This document shows positions 18,166 to 28,825 of a stretch of DNA of 64,000 nucleotides, piece after piece. The position numbers were made by a program, and so were the translations under genes. The notes under the pieces were generated by a model. It saw only the letters and a program-made list of their open reading frames with translations, did no database searches and was not told where the DNA came from. The stretch covers positions 1 to 64,000 of the forward strand of contig SACH01000004.1 of the NCBI GenBank assembly GCA_009928645.1, given 5' to 3'. This stretch comes from Gammaproteobacteria bacterium. Lineage in GTDB: Bacteria > Pseudomonadota > Gammaproteobacteria > Chromatiales > Chromatiaceae. Positions within the stretch are counted from its first letter, which is position 1. Every line of letters starts with the position of its first letter.

Positions 18166-19182
18166 ATGCACAACGGTACCACCATCACCCAATTCATCAT
18201 CGAAGAACAGCGCCGGGTCAGCGGCGCCACGGGCGATTTCACCTCCCTCCTCAACGACGTCGTGACCGCTTGTAAGGTCATCTCCAACCTGGTGAACCAC
18301 GGCGCCCTGGTGGGCATCCTGGGCAGCGCCGGCAGCGAGAACGTCCAGGGGGAGACCCAGAAAAAGCTGGACGTGCTCTCCAATGACATCTTCATCAAGT
18401 CCAACGAGTGGGCGGGACACCTGGCGGCCATGGCCTCGGAGGAGATGGACGACATCTATCCCATCCCCGCCACCTATCCCCGCGGCAAGTACCTGCTGAC
18501 CTTCGATCCCCTGGACGGGTCCTCCAACATCGACGTCAACGTCTCGGTGGGCACCATCTTCTCCATCCTGCGCTGCCCCGGTGAGGGCGCCGAGCCCAGC
18601 AAGCAGGCCTTCCTGCAACCCGGCACCCGGCAGGTCGCCGCCGGCTACGCCATCTATGGGCCCTCGACCATGATGGTCCTGACCACCGGCAATGGCGTCA
18701 ACGGCTTCACCCTGGACCAGAACATCGGCGAGTTTATCCTCACCCATCCCAACATCCGCATTCCCGAGGAGACCCGGGAGTTCGCCGTCAACGTCTCCAA
18801 CATGCGTTTCTGGGAGCCCCCGGTGCGCCGTTATGTCGACGAATGCCTGGCGGGCAAGGAAGGACCCCGCGGCGAGGACTTCAACATGCGCTGGATCGCC
18901 TCCATGGTCGCCGAGGTGCATCGCATCCTCACCCGCGGCGGGGTCTTCATGTACCCCCTGGACAGCAAGATGAAGGCCAAGGGCCAGGGTGGCAAGCTGC
19001 GCCTGCTCTACGAGGCCAATCCCATGTCCCTGATCGTTGAGCAGGCCGGTGGCCTGTCGATCACGGGCCCGGAGCGCATCCTCGATCTCCAGCCCGAGGA
19101 CCTGCATCAGCGGGTGCCGGTCATTCTCGGCTCCCGGTCAGAGGTGGCCCGCATCCAGGACTATCACCGGGAGGTCTGCTGA
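18166..19182 (+). CDS. fbp: Class I fructose-1,6-bisphosphatase
   Basis: [35 protein letters not shown]...[19 protein letters not shown]. Confidence 0.97.
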   Translation: MHNGTTITQFIIEEQRRVSGATGDFTSLLNDVVTACKVISNLVNHGALVGILGSAGSENVQGETQKKLDVLSNDIFIKSNEWAGHLAAMASEEMDDIYPIPATYPRGKYLLTFDPLDGSSNIDVNVSVGTIFSILRCPGEGAEPSKQAFLQPGTRQVAAGYAIYGPSTMMVLTTGNGVNGFTLDQNIGEFILTHPNIRIPEETREFAVNVSNMRFWEPPVRRYVDECLAGKEGPRGEDFNMRWIASMVAEVHRILTRGGVFMYPLDSKMKAKGQGGKLRLLYEANPMSLIVEQAGGLSITGPERILDLQPEDLHQRVPVILGSRSEVARIQDYHREVC

Positions 19183-19413
19183 CCCCAGGCGTCTCTGGCC
19201 GACGTCTTTGCCGATAAGGAAATGTTCCAGAAAAATTGACCTTATCGCCCAGACTCCCCTTCCCCCAACCCCTCTCCCGCCCGGGGAGAGGGGCTTTGGC
19301 ATTGCAATTGTCAGCGTTCCGTTCGTTGTTGAACAATTCCTGAGCCCATTGGGGAGGTACTGACTATCCGTCCGGTTAAGCATCGCCCGGGATGAGCGGC
19401 GCGACGTGAGTTG

Positions 19414-20844
19414 TTACAGTTCCTCCGAGGCAAAATCCGCCAGTCGCGAGCGTTCCCCGCGGATCAGGGTGATATGGCCCCCATGGGGCCAGGGCTTGAA
19501 ACGGTCGACGACGTAGGTCAGGCCGGAGGTGGTCTCGGTCAGGTAGGGGGTGTCGATCTGGCCGATGTTGCCCAGGCAGACGATCTTGGTCCCCGGGCCG
19601 GCCCGGGTGATGAGGGTCTTCATCTGCTTGGCGGTGAGGTTCTGGGCCTCGTCGAGGATGATGTAGCGGTTGAGGAAGGTCCGGCCGCGCATGAAGTTCA
19701 GGGACTGGATGTGAATGCGGTTGCGCACCAGGTCGGTGGTGACCGCCCGCCCCCAGTCCCCGGTCTCGCCCCCCTTCGCCCCTTGGGTGAGGACCTCCAG
19801 GTTGTCCATCAGGGCGCCCATCCAGGGCGTCATCTTCTCCTCCTCGGTGCCGGGCAGGAAACCGATGTCCTCCCCCACCGGGATGGTCGCCCGGGTGACG
19901 ATGATGTCGCGGTAGACGGGCTTGTCGAGGACCTGGGCCAGACCGGCGGCCAGGGCCAGGAGGGTCTTGCCAGTGCCGGCGGTGCCGAGCAGGGTAACGA
20001 AGTCCAGGTCCGGGTCCAGCAGCATATTGAGGGCGAAGTTCTGCTCCCGGTTGCGGGCGGTGATGCCCCAGACGTTGTGGCGCGGGATCCGGTAGTCCGT
20101 CACCAGTTCGATGATGGCCTCCTCGGGGGTGGGCTTGCCCCGCACCAGGGCCTCGATGCCGTCCTCGCCCTCCAGGTACAGGCACTGACTGGGAAACCAG
20201 GTGGCGATGTCGGGGCCCCGGACGCGGTAGAAGGTGCGGCCCTCCTCGCGCCAGGAGTCCAGTTCCTTGGCGTGGCGGTCCCAGAAGTCCGGCGCCAGGG
20301 CCGTGACCCCGGTATAGAGCAGGTCCACGTCCTCCAGGACCTGGTCGTTGGCATAGTCCTCTGCCGGAATCCCCAGCACCGCCGCCTTGATGCGCAGGTT
20401 GATGTCCTTGGAGACCAGGATGACGGTCTGGTCGGGATGACGCGCCTGGAGGGCCTGGACCACACCGAGGATGGCATTGTCGGGATTGCTGCCGGGGAGC
20501 CCGCCCAGGAGGCCGATCTCCAGGTGCTCGGTCTGGAAGAAGAGGCGGCCGGTGGCGGGCAGGACATGGCCGCCCACGCCTTCCCGTAGGGGCTGTATGG
20601 GCAGGCCGGCGTCGATGTCGGCCTTGTCGGCCCCCTGCATCAGGCCATCGAGGAAGCGGCTGGCCTGGCGGGCGTTGCGGGCGACCTCTGACATCCCTTT
20701 CTTGCCCCGGTCCAGTTCCTCCAGGACCACCATGGGCAGGTAGATGTCATGCTCCTGGAAGCGATAGAGGGCCGTGGGGTCGTGCATCAGCACGTTGGTG
20801 TCTAGGACAAAAAGGCGGGGCTTGCGGTCGTCGCGCTTAATCAT
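19414..20844 (-). CDS. PIN domain-PhoH family ATPase
   Basis: N-terminal PIN (LFVLDTNVLMHDPTALYRFQEHDIYLPMVVLEELDRGKKG), C-terminal PhoH (LLGTAGTGKTLLALAAGL, YIILDEAQNLTAKQMKTLITRAG). Confidence 0.95.
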   Translation of the reverse strand: MIKRDDRKPRLFVLDTNVLMHDPTALYRFQEHDIYLPMVVLEELDRGKKGMSEVARNARQASRFLDGLMQGADKADIDAGLPIQPLREGVGGHVLPATGRLFFQTEHLEIGLLGGLPGSNPDNAILGVVQALQARHPDQTVILVSKDINLRIKAAVLGIPAEDYANDQVLEDVDLLYTGVTALAPDFWDRHAKELDSWREEGRTFYRVRGPDIATWFPSQCLYLEGEDGIEALVRGKPTPEEAIIELVTDYRIPRHNVWGITARNREQNFALNMLLDPDLDFVTLLGTAGTGKTLLALAAGLAQVLDKPVYRDIIVTRATIPVGEDIGFLPGTEEEKMTPWMGALMDNLEVLTQGAKGGETGDWGRAVTTDLVRNRIHIQSLNFMRGRTFLNRYIILDEAQNLTAKQMKTLITRAGPGTKIVCLGNIGQIDTPYLTETTSGLTYVVDRFKPWPHGGHITLIRGERSRLADFASEEL

Positions 20845-20940
20845 GGTGGGCTTAACGATGTGGGCTAACGATCATGAATTATGTTCAGCCACCCCGGCCG
20901 GGAAATATCCCCAGCACCCAGGACTCGTTATCGCCGCGGA

Positions 20941-21040
20941 GGGTCGGGTGGCGTCTGGCGGGGGTGTCGACCGCAGGGATGCGGTCGTCAAGCCTCCAGG
21001 GACGGATTCACGGCGTCCCCCGCCAGACGCTACCCGACCC
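20941..21040. repeat. Long hairpin/REP-like dispersed element
   Basis: 24-nt arms 20941-20964 and 21017-21040 complementary with one G/T mismatch; inner hairpin GACCGC-AGGGAT-GCGGTC at 20969-20986. Confidence 0.8.
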
Positions 21041-21134
21041 GGGGGTAAGCTGAAGATAGGTTTGCGATAGGTAAGAGTGGCTGGAGCTGTAACGGATTGA
21101 TGACAGGTTGCGCGGGGTCCTGGCCCCCGCCCTG

Positions 21135-21620
21135 TCAGGCCCCCGCGGCGAGGGCGCGCACGGCCTCCAGGACCTCCGGGACGTGGCCGGGGACTTTGAC
21201 GCCGCGCCACTCCCGGCGCAGGACTCCCTGAGCATCGATGAGGAAGGTGCTACGCTCCACCCCCAGGGACTCACGGCCATACATTTTCTTGACCTTGATG
21301 ACATCGAACAGGCGGCATAGGGCCTCGTCCGTGTCCGCCACCAGGTCGAAGGGAAAGCCCTGCTTGGCCTTGAAGTTCTCCTGGGCCTTGAGCCCGTCGC
21401 GGGAGGCGCCGAGGATGGCGGTGTCGAGGGCGGTGAAGTCGGCGAAGGCGTCGCGGAAATCCTGGCCTTCCTGGGTGCAACCGGGGGTGCTGGCCTTTGG
21501 GTAAAAATAGAGCACCAGGTGACGGCCATGGTAATCCGCCAACCGGGCCTGGCGGTTGCCGGTCAGGGTCAGGGCGAGGTCGCCGATAGGCTGGCCAAGG
21601 GTCGGGGTCATCGCATTCAT
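21135..21620 (-). CDS. bcp: Peroxiredoxin (BCP/PrxQ type)
   Basis: LVLYFYPKASTPGCTQEGQDFRDAFADF...LGASRDGLKAQENFKAKQGFPFDLVADTD. Confidence 0.95.
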   Translation of the reverse strand: MNAMTPTLGQPIGDLALTLTGNRQARLADYHGRHLVLYFYPKASTPGCTQEGQDFRDAFADFTALDTAILGASRDGLKAQENFKAKQGFPFDLVADTDEALCRLFDVIKVKKMYGRESLGVERSTFLIDAQGVLRREWRGVKVPGHVPEVLEAVRALAAGA

Positions 21621-21794
21621 TCTCCCTTCAAGCGGTTGTCACGAGGACCAGGTGATCGAAACGAGGGCAAGATCGCGCGCAATGGGTGTGGCCGTTATCT
21701 TCGTCGGCGGGATTAGGACCGAAGGCCCTTGGCGTTGCAGGGACTTAGCCCTCGGGCCTTCTGTCCTTTGCCTTGCACTGACAGCTATTGGCTG

Positions 21795-22340
21795 TCAGCC
21801 CTTGAGGGGCTCAAGCACGGCATCCAGGTTGAGGTCGTCGCAGTAGTCCATGAATTCCTCACGCAGCCCGGCAATATGGATGTCGGCGGGGATGCCCACC
21901 GTCATGCGCACCGCGAACATGGGGGTGCCCGTGTGGGCGGCGGCATAGGAGGAGGTGGACATGTCCTCGATATTAATGTTGCGCTCGGCGAAGAATTCGG
22001 CCAGGTTATTGACAATTCCCGGGTGATCCATGGCGACGACGTCCACCCCATAGGGCAGCAGGTTCTTGCCGGTGGCCCGCTCGCCGGTGCGCTTGGCGAT
22101 GATGGTCATGCCAAGCTGGCGCTCCAGTTCGGGCAGAATGTTTTCCACCTTGGCCAGGGTGTTCCACTTGCCCTCCACCAGGAGCATGATGGCAAACTCA
22201 CCTCCAAGGACCGTCATGCGGCTGTCTTCGATGTTGCAGCCCTGATCCAGGAGTACCTTGGAGAGGCGGTTGACGATGCCCGGGCGGTCCTCGCCGAGGG
22301 CGGAGATGACGAGATAGGTCTTCTTGGTTTGGGCGGTCAT
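21795..22340 (-). CDS. Glycine cleavage system transcriptional repressor-like, double ACT domain
   Basis: TYLVISALGEDRPGIVNRLSKVLLDQGCNIEDSRMTVLGGEFAIMLLVEG; start could extend to 22391. Confidence 0.88.
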   Translation of the reverse strand: MTAQTKKTYLVISALGEDRPGIVNRLSKVLLDQGCNIEDSRMTVLGGEFAIMLLVEGKWNTLAKVENILPELERQLGMTIIAKRTGERATGKNLLPYGVDVVAMDHPGIVNNLAEFFAERNINIEDMSTSSYAAAHTGTPMFAVRMTVGIPADIHIAGLREEFMDYCDDLNLDAVLEPLKG

Positions 22341-22556
22341 GGCTTGCGTGTCGTTAAGAAATTGAGTTTCCTGGCGATGGGATGGCTTCATGGCAAGGCG
22401 GGTGGGCCCGGGCGGCCCCTGAGGCCGGGCTGGTCACTACGGTCACTAGCCGGGAGTGTAGCATGCCCGCTTGCCGGCCTTGAATCGCCCGGCTTGTTTT
22501 CGCTGGAATAGCCTGGATAATATCCAAAATTTTTGCGCCGGTCGGGAGTAAAGTCC

Positions 22557-23432
22557 ATGTTCAGCGGCAGTATCGTTGCCCTCATCACCCCCATGCACGA
22601 GGACGGCCGCGTTGACGACCTGGCCCTCCGCCGTCTCGTGGACTTCCATGTCGCCGAGGGTACGGATGCCATCGTCGCCGTCGGCACCACCGGGGAGTCC
22701 GCTACCTTGGACGAGGAAGAGCACTGCCGAGTCATTGCCCAGGTGGTGGAATTCGCCGGCGGCCGGGTCCCGGTCATCGCCGGCACCGGGGCTAACTCCA
22801 CCACCGAGGCCATCCGTCTCACCCGCTGCGCCAGGATCGCTGGGGCCGATGCCGCCCTGCTGGTGACGCCTTATTACAATAAGCCGACCCAGGAGGGCCT
22901 CTATCTCCACCATAAGGCGGTGGCGGAGGCCGTAGACATTCCCCAGATCCTCTATAACGTGCCGGGCCGCACCGCCTGTGACATGCAGCCGGCGACGGCG
23001 GCCCGCCTGTCCCACATCCCCAACATCATCGGCATCAAGGAGGCAACCGGGGACTTGAGCCGGGTCGAGCCCCTGCGCCGCCAGTGCCGGCCGGGCTTCC
23101 TGCTCTTCAGCGGCGACGATGCCAGTGCCTGCGACTTTATGCTGCAGGGCGGTAATGGTGTCATCTCAGTCACTGCCAATGTCGCCCCGCGGCTTATGCA
23201 TGCGATGTGCGCCGCGGCCCTGGCGGGCAATGCCGACGAGGCTCATGCCATCAATGCCCGCCTGGATGGCCTGCATCACAAGCTGTTCGTCGAGTCCAAC
23301 CCCATCCCCGTCAAATGGGTGGTGGCGGAGATGGGTCTCTGCCCGCGGGGAATCCGCCTGCCCCTGACCTGGCTGTCGGCGGCGGCCGAGCCCCAGGTCC
23401 GGGATGCTATGCACCAGGCCGGCATCGACTGA
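22557..23432 (+). CDS. dapA: 4-hydroxy-tetrahydrodipicolinate synthase
   Basis: [59 protein letters not shown]. Confidence 0.97.
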   Translation: MFSGSIVALITPMHEDGRVDDLALRRLVDFHVAEGTDAIVAVGTTGESATLDEEEHCRVIAQVVEFAGGRVPVIAGTGANSTTEAIRLTRCARIAGADAALLVTPYYNKPTQEGLYLHHKAVAEAVDIPQILYNVPGRTACDMQPATAARLSHIPNIIGIKEATGDLSRVEPLRRQCRPGFLLFSGDDASACDFMLQGGNGVISVTANVAPRLMHAMCAAALAGNADEAHAINARLDGLHHKLFVESNPIPVKWVVAEMGLCPRGIRLPLTWLSAAAEPQVRDAMHQAGID

Positions 23433-23460
23433 ATCCCTGGCCTATCCCGACGCCCCACCC

Positions 23461-24779
23461 TTGGCGTGAAAGACACCAGCAGCATCTTTTATCGTCGGGG
23501 GTGTGGCGAGATCACTCCTGAAATTCAGCCCTGCACCCGGTTTCCAGCACCCCCATGCCCATCCGCACCGCCCTTGCCCTTCTCCTGCCGACCCTGACGC
23601 TGCTCGCGGCCTGCAGCAGCTTCAGCGTCGACGATTATCTGCCGGACCACAGTCTGGCCTACAAAAAGCAGCGCGAGGCCGGCGAGAACCTCGAACTGCC
23701 GCCAGATCTGGTGTCTGGCCAGTTCGACGACGCCATGGACGTGCCGGATCTGGGTGGTTCCGCCACCTATTCCGAGTACGTCGGCGAGCGCCAGCAGAAG
23801 CGCCAGGTCGCCCAGACCGGGGATGTCCTGCCGGACGTCAAGGACATCACCTATCACCGCGAGGGTGACCGCCGCTGGATTCAGGTCAATGCCAAACCCC
23901 AGGCACTCTGGCCTAGGTTGGAAGGTTTCTGGCGCGAGCGGGGTATCCTGCTGGCGGAAAAGAACCCCACGACCGGGGTGATGGTCACCGACTGGATCGA
24001 GAACCGCGCCCAGATCAAGAGCGACCCCATCACCAACCTGTTCCGCAAGGCCCTCGACAGCGTCTATTCCTCGGGTACCCGCGACCAGTTCCGCCTGCGT
24101 CTGGAACCCGGCCCCAAGCCCGGCACTACCGATGTCTTCCTCACCCATCGTGGTATGGAGGAACAATTACTGCGTAACACCGTGGGCGAGGAGGCTACCT
24201 CCAGGTGGCAGCCGGTGCCGTCCGATCCGGACAAGGAGGCGGCCATGCTGCGCTCCATCATGGTGTACCTGGGCGTCACCGCCGAGCGCGCCAAGCGGGT
24301 GGTGGCCGAGGGCGGTGCCCCGAGCAGCGGGGCCACCGGCGCCCCGGCCATGGCCCGGTCGCGGCTGGAGGCGGGGGGCAGCGTCCTGGTCATCGACGAC
24401 GAGATGCGCAATGCCTGGCGCCTGGTGGGTGGGGCCCTGGATCGCAGCGGCTTCGCGGTGGAGGACCGGGACATGACCCAGGGCGTCTACTATGTCCGCT
24501 ATGACGACCCCTCCAAGGCGGAAAAGAAGAAAGGCTTCTTCTCCAAGATGGCCTTCTGGCGCGATGACAAGGTGGATACCGTCACCCAGTATCAGGTTGC
24601 CCTCACCGGGAGCGGCAAGGAGACCCGGGTCATGGTGCGCGACCAGGCCGGCAAGCCGGACACCTCCCCTACCGCCCTCAATATTCTGAACCTGGTCAAG
24701 GAACAGTTGCGCTGACCTTCATGAAGGGCCTCGCCACATCCCTGGTGATGAAAGGCACTGCCGGTGTCTTTCACGCCAA
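23461..24779. repeat. 17-bp perfect inverted repeats flanking bamC
   Basis: 23461-23477 ttggcgtgaaagacacc; 24763-24779 ggtgtctttcacgccaa, exact reverse complements. Confidence 0.85.
23555..24715 (+). CDS. bamC: Outer membrane assembly lipoprotein BamC
   Basis: Lipobox LLAACSS; SFSVDDYLPDHSLAYKKQREAGENLELPPDL; tandem BamC-type domains. Confidence 0.9.
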   Translation: MPIRTALALLLPTLTLLAACSSFSVDDYLPDHSLAYKKQREAGENLELPPDLVSGQFDDAMDVPDLGGSATYSEYVGERQQKRQVAQTGDVLPDVKDITYHREGDRRWIQVNAKPQALWPRLEGFWRERGILLAEKNPTTGVMVTDWIENRAQIKSDPITNLFRKALDSVYSSGTRDQFRLRLEPGPKPGTTDVFLTHRGMEEQLLRNTVGEEATSRWQPVPSDPDKEAAMLRSIMVYLGVTAERAKRVVAEGGAPSSGATGAPAMARSRLEAGGSVLVIDDEMRNAWRLVGGALDRSGFAVEDRDMTQGVYYVRYDDPSKAEKKKGFFSKMAFWRDDKVDTVTQYQVALTGSGKETRVMVRDQAGKPDTSPTALNILNLVKEQLR

Positions 24780-24809
24780 CCCTTTGGGGGTGTGAGAGGC
24801 GAGGCCGGG

Positions 24810-25571
24810 ATGCGCTTCGCCACCCTCGGCAGCGGGAGCCGTGGCAATGCCTTGCTGGTGGCGGCGGGTGCCACCCGCCTGCTGGTGGACTGCGGCTTCG
24901 GTCTCCGCGAGACGGAGCGGCGGCTCGCCCAGTTCGGGGTCGGTGCCGCTTACCTCCAAGGCATCCTGGTCACCCACGAGCATAGCGACCACCTCCGCGG
25001 GGTTGCCGCTCTGGCCCGCCGCCATGGCATCCCGGTCTGGGCCACGACCGGCACCTGGAGCCGTTCCCCGGGCGCAGGCGTCGAGCGGCTCCACCTCATC
25101 GCCAGTACAGGGCCAGGGTTTCAGGTCGGCGATATCCGGGTGGAGCCCTTCCCCATCCCCCATGACGCCCGGGAGCCCTGCCACTACGTCCTCGAAAGTG
25201 GTGGTCGGCGGCTGGGTCTGCTGACCGATAGTGGGCACGTCACCCGGCATATCCGCCACCGCCTGAGCGAATGCGATGCCTTGGTGCTGGAATGCAATCA
25301 TGATGCCGAGATGCTTCGGCACGGCCCCTATCCGCCCTTTCTCCGGGCGCGGGTGGGTGGTGATTTTGGCCACCTGGGCAACCATCAGGCGGCGGAACTG
25401 GTCGACCAACTCCCCCACCGACATCTGACCCGCCTGCTGCTGGCTCATCTGAGCGAAAAGAACAATCACCCGGATCTGGCCCGCCAGGCCATCCTGGCGG
25501 TGGATGCCAGTCTGGCCGCGCGCCTCACCCTGGCCCACCAGGACCAACCCAGCCCCTGGCTGGCGGTTTGA
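24810..25571 (+). CDS. MBL-fold metallo-hydrolase (YycJ-like)
   Basis: MRFATLGSGSRGNALLVAAGATRLLVDCGFGLRE...GILVTHEHSDHLRGV. Confidence 0.92.
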   Translation: MRFATLGSGSRGNALLVAAGATRLLVDCGFGLRETERRLAQFGVGAAYLQGILVTHEHSDHLRGVAALARRHGIPVWATTGTWSRSPGAGVERLHLIASTGPGFQVGDIRVEPFPIPHDAREPCHYVLESGGRRLGLLTDSGHVTRHIRHRLSECDALVLECNHDAEMLRHGPYPPFLRARVGGDFGHLGNHQAAELVDQLPHRHLTRLLLAHLSEKNNHPDLARQAILAVDASLAARLTLAHQDQPSPWLAV

Positions 25572-25659
25572 GTGGCCGTGAATGACGCCGTTCCCGGGTG
25601 AGCCACAATCCTGACTTTTACCCTTCGCCATCCTCATCCCTGCCCAGCGCCATCCGACC

Positions 25660-26550
25660 ATGACCTATCCCACCATCGCAGACTTTGTCGGCAATACCCC
25701 CCTGGCCCGCCTCCAGCGCCTGCCCGGGGAGACCAGCAACCACATCCTGGTCAAACTGGAGGGTAACAATCCCGCGGGTTCGGTCAAGGACCGTCCGGCC
25801 CTGTCCATGATCCGCCGGGCCGAGGAGCGGGGCGAGATCCGTCCCGGTGATACCCTCATCGAGGCCACCAGCGGCAATACCGGCATCGCCCTGGCCATGG
25901 TGGCGGCTATCCAGGGCTACCGCATGATCCTCATCATGCCGGAAAACATGAGCTTGGAACGGCGGGCCCTGATGCGTAGCTATGGCGCGGAGATCATCCT
26001 GACAACCGCCGAGGGCAGCATGGAGGCCGCCATCGATCTGGCCCGGGCCATGGAGGCACGGGGAGAGGGCCGCATCCTCGACCAGTTCTCCAACCCCGAC
26101 AATCCCCGCGCCCACTACGAGACCACCGGCCCCGAGATCTGGCGCGACACGGGCGGTGCCGTCACCCATTTCGTCAGCTCCATGGGCACCACGGGTACCA
26201 TCATGGGCACCAGCCGCTACCTCAAGGAGCAAAATGCCGGGATCCAGATCGTCGGCGTCCAGCCCACCGATGGCGCCAAGATCCCTGGTATCCGGCGCTG
26301 GCCCGAGGCCTATCTGCCCCGGATTTATGAACCCAGCCGCGTGGACCGCATCCTTGATGTCACCCAGGTGGAGGCCGAGGACACCACCCGCGCCTTGGCC
26401 CAGCGGGAGGGTATCTTTTGCGGTATCTCCTCCGGTGGTGCCGTGGCCGCCGCCTTGCGCCTATCCACGGAGTTGTCGGGAGCGGTTATCGTGGTCATCG
26501 TCTGCGATCGGGGGGACCGTTACCTCTCCACTGGCGTGTTTCCGGCCTGA
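25660..26550 (+). CDS. cysM: Cysteine synthase B
   Basis: VGNTPLARLQRLPGE...LEGNNPAGSVKDRPALSMI...ATSGNTGIALAMVAA. Confidence 0.95.
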   Translation: MTYPTIADFVGNTPLARLQRLPGETSNHILVKLEGNNPAGSVKDRPALSMIRRAEERGEIRPGDTLIEATSGNTGIALAMVAAIQGYRMILIMPENMSLERRALMRSYGAEIILTTAEGSMEAAIDLARAMEARGEGRILDQFSNPDNPRAHYETTGPEIWRDTGGAVTHFVSSMGTTGTIMGTSRYLKEQNAGIQIVGVQPTDGAKIPGIRRWPEAYLPRIYEPSRVDRILDVTQVEAEDTTRALAQREGIFCGISSGGAVAAALRLSTELSGAVIVVIVCDRGDRYLSTGVFPA

Positions 26551-26748
26551 GGTACGAATGCCATGGTCGCCTGCGGGTGTCGCTATTAAGCGACATTTCC
26601 CGCACACATGGAGGGCATCAAGGGCTTTCAGTGAGTGGTTACCGATCGCTCCGTTGAGAATTTATTACAGAATAGGTTTCATAACTAAGAAATTAGTCAA
26701 GAAAGAGGGCACCCTTGCCGGACGACGCGCAGATGCCTGTTGTTTTCT

Positions 26749-26765
26749 GGCGACGTCGCCTTTTT
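26749..26765 (+). terminator. Possible intrinsic terminator (GGCGACGTCGCC-TTTTT)
   Basis: Palindrome followed by five T residues in the cysM-ldt intergenic region; short stem. Confidence 0.4.
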
Positions 26766-26863
26766 GCTGACAAACCAGGTCCGCAACGACTAGAATGATG
26801 TCCTGTCCAACAAATGAACATCAGCTCACGAACCAGAGCGATATCCGCCGGTGGTGGTGATCG

Positions 26864-28807
26864 GTGGAGAGGAGGCGTATGACGATGCGGCGCTGCAATC
26901 AGTTCAGCACATTAGGTCCTGTGGCGCCTGGGGTATTGGCGCGGGGGGTGCGGAAAGCGAGCCGGCGGGTACGGTGGTGGGGCACCGTCTTGGTGGCCAT
27001 TCTCGGCCTCTGGGTCTCGAGCCTGGCCCTGGCCGATGAGTTGCTCCGTCAGCGGCTCGGCGCCTTCCAGGAGGCGACCAAGCCGACCCTGGCGGGGGTG
27101 CGTCTGGCCGCCCCGCAACTGCTCGTGGAGGCCTATGCCGAGCGCGGTTTTGCCTTCGCCTGGGTCAAGCCGCGGCAGGTCACCGATTTCATCGCCCTGG
27201 CCGAGCAGAGTAGCGACGCGGGGCTGCGTCCCGCCGATTTCCACCTCCCGGAGATCACCCGGCTTCTGCCCGGCGCGGACCCCGGGGCGCTTCAGGGCGA
27301 GGAGCGGGTGCAGGCCGAGATCCTGCTCAGCGATGGCCTGCTGCGCCTGATCCACCATGTCCGCTACGGCAAGGTCGATCCCCGGGCAATCGACAAAAAC
27401 TGGAATCACGATGATGGTCCCAAGGGTGCCGCCCTGGTTGCCGATTTGCGCCGTGCCCTGGCCGCTCCCCACCTCATGGGCGCCGTGACCGCTCTACGCC
27501 AGGAACCCGGTTTCTACACCCGTCTCAAGGAAGGCCTGGCCCACTACCGGACCCTGGCCGCAGCCGGTGGCTGGCCGAGCATCCCCGCCGGCCCCAAGCT
27601 GGAGCCCGGGGCTCACGACGACCGGGTGCCCCTAATCCGCGAGCGCCTGCGCATCACCGGCGACTACCAGGGTCCCTCCCAGGTGACCGGCAATTATTAC
27701 GGGCCTGAATTAGAGAAGGCGGTGCGCCATTTTCAGGAGCGCCACAGCCTGGAAGTCGACGGCCGCATCGGTCGGGCCACCCTGGCCGCCCTGAACGTCA
27801 CCGCCGAGGAACGGGTGAACCAGATCCGTGTCAATCTGGAGCGGATGCGCTGGGTCAGCGATCAGCTACCCCCGGACTATCTGCTAGTCGATATCGCCGC
27901 CCAGCGCGTCGAACTCTACCGCGAGGGCCAGGAGGTCTGGCAGTCCAAGGCCATCGTTGGCCGCCCCGATCGCCCCACCCCCATCTTCCGCGATCAGATC
28001 GAGTATCTGGAATTCAACCCCACCTGGACGGTCCCTCCCACCATTCTCAAGGAGGACGTGGTGCCCAAGGCACGTAAGGATCCCAATGCCGTCCGTAAGA
28101 AAGGGCTAGAGATCATCGACCGCGGTGGCAACAAGGTGGAGCCCGAGGCCGTGGACTGGAGCGTCGCCGCCAACAATCTACCCTACACCTTCCGCCAGCC
28201 GCCCGGACCCAAGAATGCCCTGGGCCAGGTCAAGTTCATGTTTCCCAATCGGCACTCGGTCTACCTCCATGACACGGCTGATCGCCAGCTTTTCCAGCGT
28301 GCCACCCGCACCCTGAGTTCGGGCTGTGTGCGGGTGGACAAGCCTATCGAACTCGCCGAGTTGTTGCTCAATGACCCCAAGTGGAATCCGGATAAATTCG
28401 CCAGCGTCTTCGAGTCCAAGAAGCCGTCCTCGGTCCGCCTCAAGCAGCCCCTGCCGGTCATCCTCTCCTACTGGACGGCGGAGGCCGACGAGCAGGGGCA
28501 GGTCCAATTTCGCGACGACTTCTACGACCATGACCAGCCGGTGCTTGCCGCCCTCGACGGCCCCGGGGCTGGGCTGCGCCTCTTCCGTCCCGCCAGTCAG
28601 GAACCCGCCCCGGCCAAGGACAGCGTGCCCGATGCGGAGGCCAAGGACTGGATCACCGGCGCCGCCGCCAGCAGCGACAGCACCGCGGACCGCGACCAGG
28701 CTGCCGGCGGATCCCAACCCACGGCGGCCCCAAGCAAAGAGGCCAAGGCCGGGGCTCCGGAGCATAAGTCCAATACGGTGGCGACCTCCCCCAAACCCAA
28801 GGCTTGA
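26864..28807 (+). CDS. L,D-transpeptidase, YcbB/LdtD family
   Basis: PG-binding domain (LEKAVRHFQERHSLEVDGRIGRATLAALN), YkuD catalytic motif ...HDTADRQLFQRATRTLSSGCVRVDKP. Confidence 0.93.
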   Translation: MERRRMTMRRCNQFSTLGPVAPGVLARGVRKASRRVRWWGTVLVAILGLWVSSLALADELLRQRLGAFQEATKPTLAGVRLAAPQLLVEAYAERGFAFAWVKPRQVTDFIALAEQSSDAGLRPADFHLPEITRLLPGADPGALQGEERVQAEILLSDGLLRLIHHVRYGKVDPRAIDKNWNHDDGPKGAALVADLRRALAAPHLMGAVTALRQEPGFYTRLKEGLAHYRTLAAAGGWPSIPAGPKLEPGAHDDRVPLIRERLRITGDYQGPSQVTGNYYGPELEKAVRHFQERHSLEVDGRIGRATLAALNVTAEERVNQIRVNLERMRWVSDQLPPDYLLVDIAAQRVELYREGQEVWQSKAIVGRPDRPTPIFRDQIEYLEFNPTWTVPPTILKEDVVPKARKDPNAVRKKGLEIIDRGGNKVEPEAVDWSVAANNLPYTFRQPPGPKNALGQVKFMFPNRHSVYLHDTADRQLFQRATRTLSSGCVRVDKPIELAELLLNDPKWNPDKFASVFESKKPSSVRLKQPLPVILSYWTAEADEQGQVQFRDDFYDHDQPVLAALDGPGAGLRLFRPASQEPAPAKDSVPDAEAKDWITGAAASSDSTADRDQAAGGSQPTAAPSKEAKAGAPEHKSNTVATSPKPKA

Positions 28808-28825
28808 GGTCCCCCTGACACTTGC

